Below, piece after piece: positions 16,530 through 25,321 of a DNA stretch of 64,000 nucleotides. Positions within the stretch are counted from its first letter, which is position 1. Each line of letters begins with the position of its first letter. The notes below the pieces were generated by a model that searched no databases, was not told the DNA's origin, and saw only the letters and a program-made list of their open reading frames with translations. The stretch spans positions 186,001 to 250,000 of the forward strand of contig CAKTGF010000004.1 in the NCBI GenBank assembly GCA_934561395.1, written 5' to 3'. This DNA is from an uncultured Eubacterium sp. Its GTDB lineage: Bacteria; Bacillota; Clostridia; Oscillospirales; Acutalibacteraceae. The position numbers and the translations under genes were made by a program.

Positions 16530-17255
16530 CTAAATTTTGCACTCGTCATAGCTTAAGCCGCACATTTCCTCAAAGGAGGTTTTAACCGCCTCCTCCGACA
16601 TATCACAGCTTAAGGAATAAAGGGGTATTTTTGAAAGGCTGTTAATAAGCTCCAGAGTTTTTACGGTGGCGTTAGCGTCAAAAGGCATATAAACCTGCTT
16701 AATAACCTCGCTTAAATTAGCACCGAAGCCGATTTTTTCAATTTTATTAACAGTTCCCCTGTTCACAATGCATACTGCCTTTAAAGGGGCGCTGGAATAG
16801 TTTTGCCAGCCCTCCTTGCCTGCATAAGGGGTTGAATAAATAGTTGCGCCGTTATCCGTTATTCTGATAATGGGCTTGTCGCCGTTAACAAATGCCACAC
16901 CATTACCCAAATATTTTCTCCACAATGAAATATGGGTGGATTTTCCCGTTCCGCTGGGGGCGGTAAAAACAAAGCCCATATTTTTATAAGATATTGCGGC
17001 ACCGTGGAGAATAAATCTGTTATAAAAAGGCAGTCTTTCTGCAATTTCACGGTAAATGCAGGTGGTTTCGGCAAATGCCGGCGAGGGTATGCCCTTGCAC
17101 ATTTCAACCTCTTCAGAAATTTTCTTTTCAGTTGACTTAACCGAAAAATCAGGCTCCGCTTCAGTTAAATATTCCTTGCAAAGGTTAAAGGTATCCTCAT
17201 AATATGTGGTAATGCCGATGTTAAGGTCAGCAAAATTAACAGTAAAATTATACAT
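16530..17255 (-). CDS. HPr kinase-like P-loop protein
   Basis: A 241-residue protein with a Walker A loop APSGTGKS at 99-106, preceded by LHGAAI as in the C-terminal half of HPr kinase/phosphorylase. It lacks the N-terminal HprK domain and the usual HprK signature, so it is not the carbon-catabolite HPr kinase. Stand-alone HprK-like proteins often sit beside NTP_transf_5-type genes, as here. ATG at 17255 is preferred because GGAG lies 6 bases upstream; the TTG 12 bases earlier overlaps that site. First gene of the operon, behind a near-consensus promoter. It probably phosphorylates a small molecule or protein in polymer synthesis. Confidence 0.72.
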   Translation of the reverse strand: MYNFTVNFADLNIGITTYYEDTFNLCKEYLTEAEPDFSVKSTEKKISEEVEMCKGIPSPAFAETTCIYREIAERLPFYNRFILHGAAISYKNMGFVFTAPSGTGKSTHISLWRKYLGNGVAFVNGDKPIIRITDNGATIYSTPYAGKEGWQNYSSAPLKAVCIVNRGTVNKIEKIGFGANLSEVIKQVYMPFDANATVKTLELINSLSKIPLYSLSCDMSEEAVKTSFEEMCGLSYDECKI

Positions 17256-17282
17256 AAAGCACTCCAAACAATTTATACCTTA

Positions 17283-17311
17283 ATTATAAAGGCAAACCGA
17301 TATTAAGTCAA
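17283..17311 (-). promoter_or_regulatory. Promoter of the sugar-nucleotide operon
   Basis: Minus strand TTGACT (17306-17311), exactly 17 bases, TATAAT (17283-17288), 28 bases before the HprK-like start codon. Confidence 0.8.
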
Positions 17312-17313
17312 GC

Positions 17314-17351
17314 AAGCAAAACGCTATGCAGCCTGCACTGCATAGCGTTTT
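17314..17351 (-). terminator. Terminator after the Ig-like surface protein gene
   Basis: Perfect 14-bp stem (17318-17331 with 17338-17351) and six-base loop; on the minus strand it ends in TTTT. It lies just upstream of the sugar-nucleotide operon promoter. Confidence 0.75.
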
Positions 17352-17360
17352 AAAACTGTA

Positions 17361-20300
17361 TTATTTACATACAATTGATTTTGTTGACCATGAGGAGTAA
17401 ACAGTAACTTTTTTACCTTTAACGGTCATTTTTTTGTATGAGCGAACACGAACATAATACCTTTTGCCCTTTTTAAGCCCTGTTATTTTTTTAGCGTAGG
17501 ACTTGTTGCTCAGGCCGTATGTTTTTGCACCTGAGAACTTTGAGCTTGTGCTGTATTGGTATTGATAGCCTGAAACGGCAGTGTTTTTCTTCCAGCTTGC
17601 GGTAACATATTTACTGCCTGTTTTTAAGGTAATTGTTGGTGTTTTAGGCAGGGTGTAGGTGTAGCAAACCGAAGAATATGCGCCGTAGTAATTAACGCCC
17701 TTAATGGTTTTATAAGCCCTTATCTTGTACGAATAAGCCTTTTGAGCGGTTAATGAAGTCTTTTTAAATTCAACAACATTTTTATCAGTAATTGTTTTAA
17801 TAACCTTTTTAGCGCTCACATCATAAATTTGATAGCCGGTTACCTTATCGTCCTTAGTCCATGAAAGAGTAATTGACGAATAGGTCCTTGCCTTTGTTTT
17901 AACACCGCTGACAGCCTTTGGCACAATGTTAAATGTTGCTGTGGTTGTACCTGTGAAAGCAGGCGCAATGCCTGTAACAATAATTGTTGCAACGCCGATT
18001 TCGGTGTTAGCCTTGTATGTAACCTTGTAGTCAACATCCTTTTCTAAGGTTGCGCCGTTATATGTAACCACCGGGTTAGGTGTTAGCGCAGTGCCCTTGT
18101 ATGCCTGGTTTGCAACCTTTGAAACGGTTGCCTTTGAAATATTATCGCAAACATTAAAGTTAACAACATAGGTGCCGGTGTAGTTGCCTGTGCCTGTAAT
18201 TACGGCAGAAGCAATACCGGATGTGGTGTTGTTAACACATTCAACGGTATAATCCTTGTTAAGTGCAAGGGTTGCGTTTGCTCTGTCTACATCCTTAACT
18301 GTAATTGTGGGGACAGGTGCAGGGTTCTTATCTGTGATAATGTAATATCTTGTTCCGTTAATTATTGAGCCGCCGCCCAAAGTTGTTGTTATTGCGCTGA
18401 TAGGCACATTGTCGTTTGCAAGTGACTTTGGCTTAATTTCAAAAAAGACGGTTTTAGAAGAAGCGGCATAGTCGCCCTTACCCTTGATTATAATTTTTGC
18501 AATGCCTGCGTTTAAGCACTTTGTGCCTGTGCCGCCGTTTGCATCCTCATAGGTTAAATCGTAATCAACGCCCTTAAACAGTGTAAGGCCGTTATATGTT
18601 ACTGTGGGAACAGGGTTAATTGCGCTGCCGTTATACTCGTAGCTGTCCTCAATACCGCTAACCTCTGCAAAGTTAATATTATTTGTAACGGTTACGGTAA
18701 AGGTTGCGGTTTTTCCGCTCACTGTTTTGGCAACAATTCTTGTGCTGCCCTGAATATTCTTTGCAGTGATGGTTGCGGTTCTGGTAGAGGTTTTAACAAC
18801 GGTTGCAATTGCCTCATTTTCACTTGAAAATGTTACACTGTCCTCATCGTAGGCTGAAACAGGCGACATGGTAATGCCTATGTCATAAGTTCCGCCTGTT
18901 GCCATTGTGGTTGAGCTGATTGCACCGCCTGTTGACGGGTTAATAAACGAAAGCTTGGTTGCCTTTTCGTAAACATAAATCGAGGCACTGCCGAAAATTG
19001 TTGTGGAGGTTGGGCTTTGACCACGCTTTACCGCATAGCAATAGAAATTAAACAAAGCGGCATTCTTGGTTGTGATTGTGCAGCTTGTGTTTGTTGGGTT
19101 CATGGTGTAGTCAAAATAAGTTTTTGCATTATCAAGGCTCATTGATTGACCGTTGCCCACGGACACCATCCAAACAAAAACATCATTTGTTTCATTACCT
19201 GCCAAATCACTGCCCACTGCGCTTAATGTGAAAGTGTCGCCCTTATATGCCGTGTAGGAATTAATATTGGAATCGGTTTTATTAGCGTTTTGTGCGGTAA
19301 TTTCAACCTTCTCGGCCGGAACGGCAGGAACAACCCTTACAAAGGTTTGCTGCTGCTTGCCAAGTTCCGAGGTTGCGGTAACCTGAACATCAACATATGC
19401 CTTGCCGTCAAAGTCATAATCGGCATTTGCGGTTGCGTAGCCTGCAGAGCTGACTGTAAGAGCGTCGGGATTTTGTGATGACCAGCGGATTGTTTCGTCA
19501 TTTTGAACAGGAGTGGTGTTGGCAACAAGCTGTGCAGAGTGACCTGCCGGCAGTGTAACGGCCTTGCCGTCCTCCCCTGTTATCGTGTTGATTGACGCAA
19601 TTTCTGTTTTAACACGAACCTTGCAGTTTGCAACAATTGATGGGTCCTTATCGCTGTAAACATAAAGGGTGGTTTCGCCGCTTGCCTTTGCGGTAACAAT
19701 GCCCTTGTCTGAAACTGTTGCAACGCTTGTGTCGTTAATCAGATAATTAACGCCGTTTGTGTAGCCGATAGGATAAATTGAAAGGTGCTTTGACGCATCG
19801 TAGGTTTTTAAACTTGAAGAATAAAGTTCGATTTCCTCCAAGGGCTCCTTGGTAAGGTTATTTTCATCATCAAGCTTTAAAAGATTAATTGATGTAATGG
19901 GGCTTGACTCGTTAACAGTGATTGCGGCAAAGGCTGCCAAATCTCTTTTAAGGTAGCCGCCCTTTGAAACAGCACTGCAAACAAGGTAATATGTGCCCGG
20001 GTTTGAAATGTTAAATGAACAGCTGCCGTCAGAATTTGGAGAATAATAATTTGACGGAGCAAGAGTTGACATTGTTATGTCGGTATAAAGTTTGTAATCG
20101 TAGGTGTCGTTAGCAGCCGTATTTGAGCCGGTGGGCTTAGTTGCCGTAGGCGAAATTGTAATGCTTTGGCCTGCAATTGTTGTTAAACCACTCCACGAGT
20201 TGTTAAATTCGGACTTTTTACAAGCTTCAGCAAATGAAAAGGTGTCTGTGGAAAGTTTGAAAGAAGTTAAAGCGGTACATTCAACAAGAGAAATTTTCTT

Positions 20301-21017
20301 AGTATAGCCATAGCCACTTCTGGGTGAAATGGTAATCGTTGTATTTTCCGGCGCTTTAGCATCAGTAAATTTAAATGAGCGTGTGCCGTCATCGTTGCTT
20401 GAACAATCAAGATATCTTGCGTCGCTTGCAGCAATCGCTAAGGAATCGTCATTAAGAGCGGGGTATTCCTCAAAACCCACCTCGGCAGTGCCGAAATTGG
20501 TTTTGCTTACATAGCTGTTAAGATAAAGCACATCATCACTAGTATCGCTCGATTTTTTATAGTAATACTCATCCCCCGAATCACTTACGCCGTAAACATT
20601 TAATGATGTAATGGGCTGCTTTGTGGAAATTGTAAGCGACCGGCTTGCAGAGTTGCCGTATTTTGCACTGATAACTGTTGTGCCAACCTCACTTGGCAAG
20701 GCAACCTTTGCGGTTTCGGTAACGGTATAAGTGTTGTCTGCATTTTTGGAAATACGATAGTCATTTGTGGAATTAACAGGCGCACCGTTATCCGTGCTCC
20801 AGGTAAAGGCTGACTCTGTATTTTCATCGCCGATAAGGGCACTTTCGCTAAGGTTATCAATGGTTGCAACAATATCGTATGTAATGCCGGCATAGCAAAC
20901 ATCGTTTGTTGAAAGGGTCATATTAAACTGACCCGCTGCCAAGGCAAGCAACGGAGTTGTTGCAAGCATTAATGCGGCAATAAGCACCGCACAGCTTTTT
21001 TTCAATATTTTTTTCAT
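17361..21017 (-). CDS. Large secreted surface protein with Ig-like and FN3 modules
   Basis: A 1218-residue exported protein. The ATG at 21017 has GAGGTG 6 bases upstream and begins a classical signal peptide (MKKILKKSCAVLIAALMLAT...ALAAG). The body is a chain of beta-sandwich modules: Ig-like/BIG2-type units (for example VSDKGIVTAKASGETTLYVYS), two YNG...P.P.V.YNG.TL beta-repeats (around 830-1040), and two FN3-like domains at the C-terminus ending YSSWSTKSIVCK. No LPXTG, S-layer homology or catalytic motif is visible. This architecture is common in clostridial adhesins or scaffold proteins. It is monocistronic, with a good promoter and terminator. Confidence 0.82.
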   Translation of the reverse strand: MKKILKKSCAVLIAALMLATTPLLALAAGQFNMTLSTNDVCYAGITYDIVATIDNLSESALIGDENTESAFTWSTDNGAPVNSTNDYRISKNADNTYTVTETAKVALPSEVGTTVISAKYGNSASRSLTISTKQPITSLNVYGVSDSGDEYYYKKSSDTSDDVLYLNSYVSKTNFGTAEVGFEEYPALNDDSLAIAASDARYLDCSSNDDGTRSFKFTDAKAPENTTITISPRSGYGYTKKISLVECTALTSFKLSTDTFSFAEACKKSEFNNSWSGLTTIAGQSITISPTATKPTGSNTAANDTYDYKLYTDITMSTLAPSNYYSPNSDGSCSFNISNPGTYYLVCSAVSKGGYLKRDLAAFAAITVNESSPITSINLLKLDDENNLTKEPLEEIELYSSSLKTYDASKHLSIYPIGYTNGVNYLINDTSVATVSDKGIVTAKASGETTLYVYSDKDPSIVANCKVRVKTEIASINTITGEDGKAVTLPAGHSAQLVANTTPVQNDETIRWSSQNPDALTVSSAGYATANADYDFDGKAYVDVQVTATSELGKQQQTFVRVVPAVPAEKVEITAQNANKTDSNINSYTAYKGDTFTLSAVGSDLAGNETNDVFVWMVSVGNGQSMSLDNAKTYFDYTMNPTNTSCTITTKNAALFNFYCYAVKRGQSPTSTTIFGSASIYVYEKATKLSFINPSTGGAISSTTMATGGTYDIGITMSPVSAYDEDSVTFSSENEAIATVVKTSTRTATITAKNIQGSTRIVAKTVSGKTATFTVTVTNNINFAEVSGIEDSYEYNGSAINPVPTVTYNGLTLFKGVDYDLTYEDANGGTGTKCLNAGIAKIIIKGKGDYAASSKTVFFEIKPKSLANDNVPISAITTTLGGGSIINGTRYYIITDKNPAPVPTITVKDVDRANATLALNKDYTVECVNNTTSGIASAVITGTGNYTGTYVVNFNVCDNISKATVSKVANQAYKGTALTPNPVVTYNGATLEKDVDYKVTYKANTEIGVATIIVTGIAPAFTGTTTATFNIVPKAVSGVKTKARTYSSITLSWTKDDKVTGYQIYDVSAKKVIKTITDKNVVEFKKTSLTAQKAYSYKIRAYKTIKGVNYYGAYSSVCYTYTLPKTPTITLKTGSKYVTASWKKNTAVSGYQYQYSTSSKFSGAKTYGLSNKSYAKKITGLKKGKRYYVRVRSYKKMTVKGKKVTVYSSWSTKSIVCK

Positions 21018-21057
21018 TTTCAACACCTCGTATTGATAAATATAATATTCTGATTTT

Positions 21058-21086
21058 ATTATATCATTACGGAGATATAAAAGCAA
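21058..21086 (-). promoter_or_regulatory. Promoter of the Ig-like surface protein gene
   Basis: Minus strand TTGCTT (21081-21086), 17-base spacer, TATAAT (21058-21063), about 40 bases before the ATG. Confidence 0.7.
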
Positions 21087-21090
21087 TCAA

Positions 21091-21122
21091 TAAAAACCAC
21101 CGAAAATATCGGTGGTTTTTTG
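21091..21122 (-). terminator. Terminator after the MFS gene
   Basis: ACCACCGA / TCGGTGGT stem with an A-T flank on both sides and five or more T on the minus strand; it follows the MFS stop codon at once. Confidence 0.85.
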
Positions 21123-22466
21123 TCAGTCTTTTACAATTTCCTTTAAAAGCTCGTTGTGGTGCTCCCCTTGCTTTGCCCTGACTATTTTAGAGGGAATAAA
21201 GCAAAATGCCAAAACGATCGCTGAGCCTAAGAACAGCTCCATGGGGTAAACAATATCACTTTCGGCAACACCCTTGTTTACAAGGTTAATAATAACCTGT
21301 GCCACAATCGGGCCGATAATCATGGGTATTAAAACATACATTACCATTCTGCAGCCCTGGAACAAGCCCTCCTTGCCCTTGGGTATGTAATCACGGTAGG
21401 AGGCGGTAAACAGCCCCGCCATAACAAGGCTTACACCTATAACAAGTATGCCGCCGACAATAAGTATTGCCAGCTCGGCTGTTGAATTTTTATCCACAAA
21501 AAACTTTGCGGACCAAAGCACAACACAGCCCACAATGCCTGCAATAACGGTTGGGTAATAAAAGTGCTTTTTGCCGTATTTATCCATAGCGGTTGAAACT
21601 ATAACCGAGCCGATTGCCGCAACAAGCATAATAATGCCAATGGGGATAATGTAGTTTGTAATTTTAAGCGTGCCCTCAACAATGTTGAACAGATAGTTTA
21701 TGTAGATTTGATACGCAATTGCCGACACCATATTACCCGACAGGCAAATGTAAAGCATTTTGTTTTCTTTAATAGTTGAGGGCTTAAGGGAATAAATAAA
21801 ATCGCTGAAAAAGCTTGCCTCATGATTTGGAACAATACCCGGCTTATCACGCATAATGGCAACGCCGATTAAGCCGCCCACCGTTGGGATTATACCCATA
21901 ATAACGAAAAACTTTTTCCAATCGTCAACAGTTGCGCTTGCGTTGGTTAGGGAGTCAAATCCGCCGAAAACAATTGCAATTGCAAAAAGGGGCATTATAG
22001 CCAAAATGGTATCTATTTTTGCCCTGTTGGCGGTGTTTGTAACATCTGTTATCCAGGTGTTATATGCGGCGTCGTTACTGATTGAGCCGATAACCGACAT
22101 TATACAGTCCATTGCAACAACCAAAATTACAAGGGGTAAAACCATTTCCTTGCTGGGCTTCATGGGCACCAAAGCAAATGCGGCAATAGTAAAGCCCCAA
22201 ACCACATAGCCCCAGCAAATGAAAACCTTGCGTTTTCCCTTTCTGTCGCACAGGGCGCCGCCAATAAGGGTTGAAAGGGTGGCAAACGCCGCAGAAAACC
22301 CAACAAGCAAGGTTGTTGCGTAAGGCGCCTTTGTAATTTCGTTTTGCATAAACCGTGAAAAATACATGTTTTCAACGACCCATGCAACCTGACCCACTAA
22401 GCCGAACAGCACAATGGACGCCCAAGTTCTGCCGCTTAGCTTACCTAATTTTTTAGTATCATTCAT
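21123..22466 (-). CDS. MFS transporter
   Basis: A 447-residue major facilitator with about 12 hydrophobic helices. The loop between helices 2 and 3 carries the MFS motif-A variant GGALCDRKGKRK, and the equivalent loop in the second half reads AMDKYGKKH. Overall shape resembles sugar or glycoside:cation symporters (compare the protein at 48905), but the substrate cannot be read. It starts 2 bases after the small ferredoxin-thioredoxin-reductase-like gene and ends at a terminator, giving a two-gene operon. Confidence 0.85.
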   Translation of the reverse strand: MNDTKKLGKLSGRTWASIVLFGLVGQVAWVVENMYFSRFMQNEITKAPYATTLLVGFSAAFATLSTLIGGALCDRKGKRKVFICWGYVVWGFTIAAFALVPMKPSKEMVLPLVILVVAMDCIMSVIGSISNDAAYNTWITDVTNTANRAKIDTILAIMPLFAIAIVFGGFDSLTNASATVDDWKKFFVIMGIIPTVGGLIGVAIMRDKPGIVPNHEASFFSDFIYSLKPSTIKENKMLYICLSGNMVSAIAYQIYINYLFNIVEGTLKITNYIIPIGIIMLVAAIGSVIVSTAMDKYGKKHFYYPTVIAGIVGCVVLWSAKFFVDKNSTAELAILIVGGILVIGVSLVMAGLFTASYRDYIPKGKEGLFQGCRMVMYVLIPMIIGPIVAQVIINLVNKGVAESDIVYPMELFLGSAIVLAFCFIPSKIVRAKQGEHHNELLKEIVKD

Positions 22467-22468
22467 AA

Positions 22469-22666
22469 CTATTTCTCCTTATAGTACAAATGGCAATGGC
22501 AAAAGCCCTCATAATTTTCATCAGCAATTTGCTCCCTGAACTCCTTGCAAATGCAAAGGTTATCCTCGCACTTCTCAAGCCTGCAGGGGCAGTAGCCGCC
22601 TTTTTTAAGCATTGCGGCATAAATTTTGTCGGCAATTTCTTTATTTGGATTTCTGTAAATTTTCAT
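22469..22666 (-). CDS. Ferredoxin-thioredoxin reductase catalytic-chain-like small protein
   Basis: A 65-residue protein with seven cysteines arranged CPC (26-28), Cys33, CIC (38-40), EF, then CHCHLY (56-58). The CPC...CxC...CHC.LY order is that of the catalytic subunit of ferredoxin-thioredoxin reductase (PF02943), in which four Cys bind a 4Fe-4S cluster and two form the redox disulfide. It is shorter than the plant/cyanobacterial chain (about 110 residues) and no partner chain is nearby. AAAGGAC site upstream. It leads a two-gene operon with an MFS transporter. Function in this setting unknown. Confidence 0.78.
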   Translation of the reverse strand: MKIYRNPNKEIADKIYAAMLKKGGYCPCRLEKCEDNLCICKEFREQIADENYEGFCHCHLYYKEK

Positions 22667-22700
22667 AATATCGTCCTTTTTCTCGGTATTTCTTAATCTT

Positions 22701-22729
22701 ATATAATACCATTATTGCCCATTTGTCAA
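22701..22729 (-). promoter_or_regulatory. Promoter of the FTR-like/MFS operon
   Basis: Minus strand TTGACA (22724-22729), 17 bases, TTATAT (22701-22706), about 35 bases before the ATG. Confidence 0.65.
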
Positions 22730-22788
22730 TACAATATAACAAAATTTATAAGTCTGATTTGTTTAAAAAGTGCCGCTTAAAAATAACA

Positions 22789-22824
22789 AAAGCCGGCCTT
22801 AACACCCAGTTAAAGCCGGTTTTC
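22789..22824 (-). terminator. Terminator of gdhA
   Basis: CCGGCTTTAAC / GTTAAGGCCGG hairpin (one G-T pair) with TTTTGTT on the minus strand, directly after the gdhA stop. Confidence 0.85.
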
Positions 22825-22831
22825 TGTAAGA

Positions 22832-24181
22832 TTAATAAATACCCTGTGCCATCATTGCCTCTGCAACCTTTTCAAAGCCGGCAATATTAGCGCCTGCCAC
22901 AAGGTTGTAGCCAAGGTTATATTTTTCCGCAGCCTCAACAGAATGCTTATGAATATCTATCATTGCGTGATGAAGTCTGTTGTCAACCTCCTCGGCAGTC
23001 CATGAAAGTCTTTGGCTGTTTTGGCTCATTTCAAGGCCTGAAACGCAAACGCCGCCTGCATTAACAGCCTTTGACGGTGCAACAATAACGCCCTCGGTGT
23101 CTATCAAATAGTTAAGGGCATCCTCTGTGGTGGGCATATTTGCAACCTCTATGTAATACTTTGTGCCGTTTGAAACAATCTGCTTTGCTTCCTTAATGCC
23201 AACCTCATTTTGGGTTGCGCAAGGCAAAGCAACATCCACCTTAATGCCCCACGGTTTTTCGCCCTTAAAGAAAGGCACACCGAATTTGTCGGCATAGTCC
23301 CGGCATCTGTCCCTGCCGGAGGCACGCATTTCAAGAAGATAATCAAGTTTCTCCTTGGTTACAATACCGTCCTTATCATAAACAAAGCCGTCAGGACCTG
23401 AAATTGTAACTGCCTTGCCGCCAAGTTCGGCAATCTTTTTGCATGCGCCCCAAGCAACATTACCAAAGCCGGAAACTGCAAAGGTTTTTCCCTCGATTGA
23501 GTCGCCCTCGTGCTTAAACACCTCGCAGGTGTAATAAATTGCGCCGTAGCCTGTTGCCTCAGGCCTGATAAGCGAGCCGCCGTAAGCAAGCCCCTTACCT
23601 GTAATTACGCCGTTTTCAAATGCGTCTGTAATGCGCTTGTATTGACCGAACAAAAAGCCGATTTCTCTTGCGCCAACGCCGATATCGCCTGCGGGAACAT
23701 CAATGTTAGGGCCGATATGCCTGTAAAGTTCTGTCATAAATGCTTGACAAAAACGCATAATTTCGCCCTTGCTCTTGCCCCTCGGGTCAAAATCAGAGCC
23801 GCCCTTTGCGCCGCCCATTGGCAGGCCGGTTAATGAATTTTTAAAGGTTTGCTCAAATCCCAGGAAATACATAATTGACGAATTTACGCTGGGATGAAAT
23901 CTAAGGCCGCCCTTATAGGGGCCGATGCTTGAATTAAACTGTACACGATAGCCACGATTAATTTGGGTCTTGCCTGCATCGTCAACCCAGGCAATCCTAA
24001 ATGTGATAAGTCGGTCAGGTTCCACCATACGGGATAAAAGGTCATCCTCAACATACTCAGGATGCTCCACAATTACCGCTTCGAGAGAACGAAAAACTTC
24101 TTTTACGCATTGAATGTACTCAGGCTTTGAGCAATCACGCCGTTCAACTGTTTTTATAACATTTTCAATATACTCGTTCAT
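22832..24181 (-). CDS. gdhA: NADP-type glutamate dehydrogenase
   Basis: A 449-residue hexameric-type enzyme converting 2-oxoglutarate and ammonia to glutamate. Substrate and catalytic segments are clear: KGGLRFHPSVN, GLPMGGAKGGSDFDP (catalytic Lys), PAGDIGVGAREIG, and a Rossmann motif VSGFGNVAWGA for the nucleotide. Length and sequence match bacterial GdhA. The ATG at 24181 was chosen because AAGGAGGAC lies 7 bases upstream; a longer frame to 24223 lacks support. Single gene with its own TTGACA promoter and terminator. A small hairpin precedes the ribosome site. Confidence 0.96.
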   Translation of the reverse strand: MNEYIENVIKTVERRDCSKPEYIQCVKEVFRSLEAVIVEHPEYVEDDLLSRMVEPDRLITFRIAWVDDAGKTQINRGYRVQFNSSIGPYKGGLRFHPSVNSSIMYFLGFEQTFKNSLTGLPMGGAKGGSDFDPRGKSKGEIMRFCQAFMTELYRHIGPNIDVPAGDIGVGAREIGFLFGQYKRITDAFENGVITGKGLAYGGSLIRPEATGYGAIYYTCEVFKHEGDSIEGKTFAVSGFGNVAWGACKKIAELGGKAVTISGPDGFVYDKDGIVTKEKLDYLLEMRASGRDRCRDYADKFGVPFFKGEKPWGIKVDVALPCATQNEVGIKEAKQIVSNGTKYYIEVANMPTTEDALNYLIDTEGVIVAPSKAVNAGGVCVSGLEMSQNSQRLSWTAEEVDNRLHHAMIDIHKHSVEAAEKYNLGYNLVAGANIAGFEKVAEAMMAQGIY

Positions 24182-24207
24182 AATATGAGTCCTCCTTATA
24201 GCATTTC

Positions 24208-24256
24208 GTGAGCCACCACTCACCTATAAAATAACACTTTTGTTATGAAATGTCAA
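24208..24256 (-). promoter_or_regulatory. gdhA promoter and leader hairpin
   Basis: Minus strand TTGACA (24251-24256), 17 bases, TATTTT (24228-24233). In the leader, GTGAG...CTCAC (24208-24212 with 24219-24223) can form a small hairpin just before the AAGGAGG ribosome site. Confidence 0.65.
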
Positions 24257-24308
24257 TAATTATTTTTAACATTTATTGGTAAATGTGTATAATTTGACAA
24301 TGCATAAA

Positions 24309-24353
24309 GAAAAAGCAGAGCATAAAGCTGTTTAAGCTCTATGCTCTGCTTAA
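24309..24353 (-). terminator. Terminator after the FliB-like gene
   Basis: 12-bp stem AAGCAGAGCATA / TATGCTCTGCTT with inner pairing, followed by TTTTTC on the minus strand. Confidence 0.88.
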
Positions 24354-24358
24354 ATCTA

Positions 24359-25321
24359 TTATTTTAACCTTTTTTTCAGTTCATCCACAGTAAGGCATTT
24401 TGCATTTTTCAAAAGTTCCTTATATCTATCCATATTATATTGTGAATGTTCCGTTTCCTTTGACCATAAATGCACCGTCCAGCTGCTTTCGCCGAAATAT
24501 GTATTTAAAAGCACGCCTATTACCGCCATTTTAGCCTTGGATAAAATATCAAAATCATAAACAGCCTGCAAATAATATTTGTAAACAAAATACGCCGCCA
24601 CATTTTCATTTGAAATGGTATTTTCAATGTTTTTGTATGTGGGATTTTTTACCCTTTCCACCCATTCCCTGTTAATAACCTCCGGGTTTTTGAAAACATC
24701 AATAAAATCAATTTCATCATTGCCGTTAGGATATTCGCCAAGTTCGTTCTGAACATCTGCGGCCAAATCCAAAATATCGGCTAAGCGCTCATTAAGCGGC
24801 TTTTCATCATTTTGCAAAATTTTAAATGTGTTTTTCCTTGCTGATACAAGCTTAAAATATGTTTCGGCGTCAATATCGTTAAGGCTTGGTGGCTCGGCAT
24901 TGATTTCATCCTCAAAGGTTAAATGGCCGTTAAGGTTATAAATCATATCTGCCGCCACCGGGCAGGAAAAGGAAATGCCTATTTCCCTTGTGCCGCCGAA
25001 ATCATAGATAAACCTGGGAAAGGTTCGGCAGGTGTATGGTGTGTGCTCGCCGCCGATTGCAATGTGCATATCGCAAAGATTTTCGTCATTTAAAAACGGG
25101 CAGCGCTTTTTAGGGGCAAGGGTAAATATGGTGTTATCAAATTCATCCTTATCAAGCACACGGTCAATTCGCTGCTTAATTTCAAGGCTGCTGTCAAGCT
25201 TTGAGTAATACATCAGTGATTTTTCGTCTGCATCAACCTCCCAGCCTTGGCAGCAGGAATCCGGGCAGGCGCCGGCAATGCATTTAAAATCCTTATAATA
25301 AACAGGTTTAACAATCCTCAT
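24359..25321 (-). CDS. FliB-like (flagellin lysine-N-methylase) cysteine-cluster protein
   Basis: A 320-residue protein. The N-terminal third has a cysteine cluster, CIAGACPDSCCQGW followed by RCPF...LCDMH...YTCRTFPR and SFSCPVA, as in the YkgJ-like FliB family, which probably binds an Fe-S cluster. FliB proteins methylate flagellin lysines in enterics, but many clostridial homologues occur without flagella and their role there is unknown. No flagellar gene is in this window. Its start codon overlaps the end of the kinase-CYTH gene by 14 bases, which indicates translational coupling. Confidence 0.78.
   Translation of the reverse strand: MRIVKPVYYKDFKCIAGACPDSCCQGWEVDADEKSLMYYSKLDSSLEIKQRIDRVLDKDEFDNTIFTLAPKKRCPFLNDENLCDMHIAIGGEHTPYTCRTFPRFIYDFGGTREIGISFSCPVAADMIYNLNGHLTFEDEINAEPPSLNDIDAETYFKLVSARKNTFKILQNDEKPLNERLADILDLAADVQNELGEYPNGNDEIDFIDVFKNPEVINREWVERVKNPTYKNIENTISNENVAAYFVYKYYLQAVYDFDILSKAKMAVIGVLLNTYFGESSWTVHLWSKETEHSQYNMDRYKELLKNAKCLTVDELKKRLK

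Noticed and set aside
17361..21017. Repetitive stretches taken as a CRISPR array or DNA repeat
   Set aside because: Similarity is at protein level (Ig-like and FN3 modules) with no regular short DNA repeats; no cas genes anywhere in the window.
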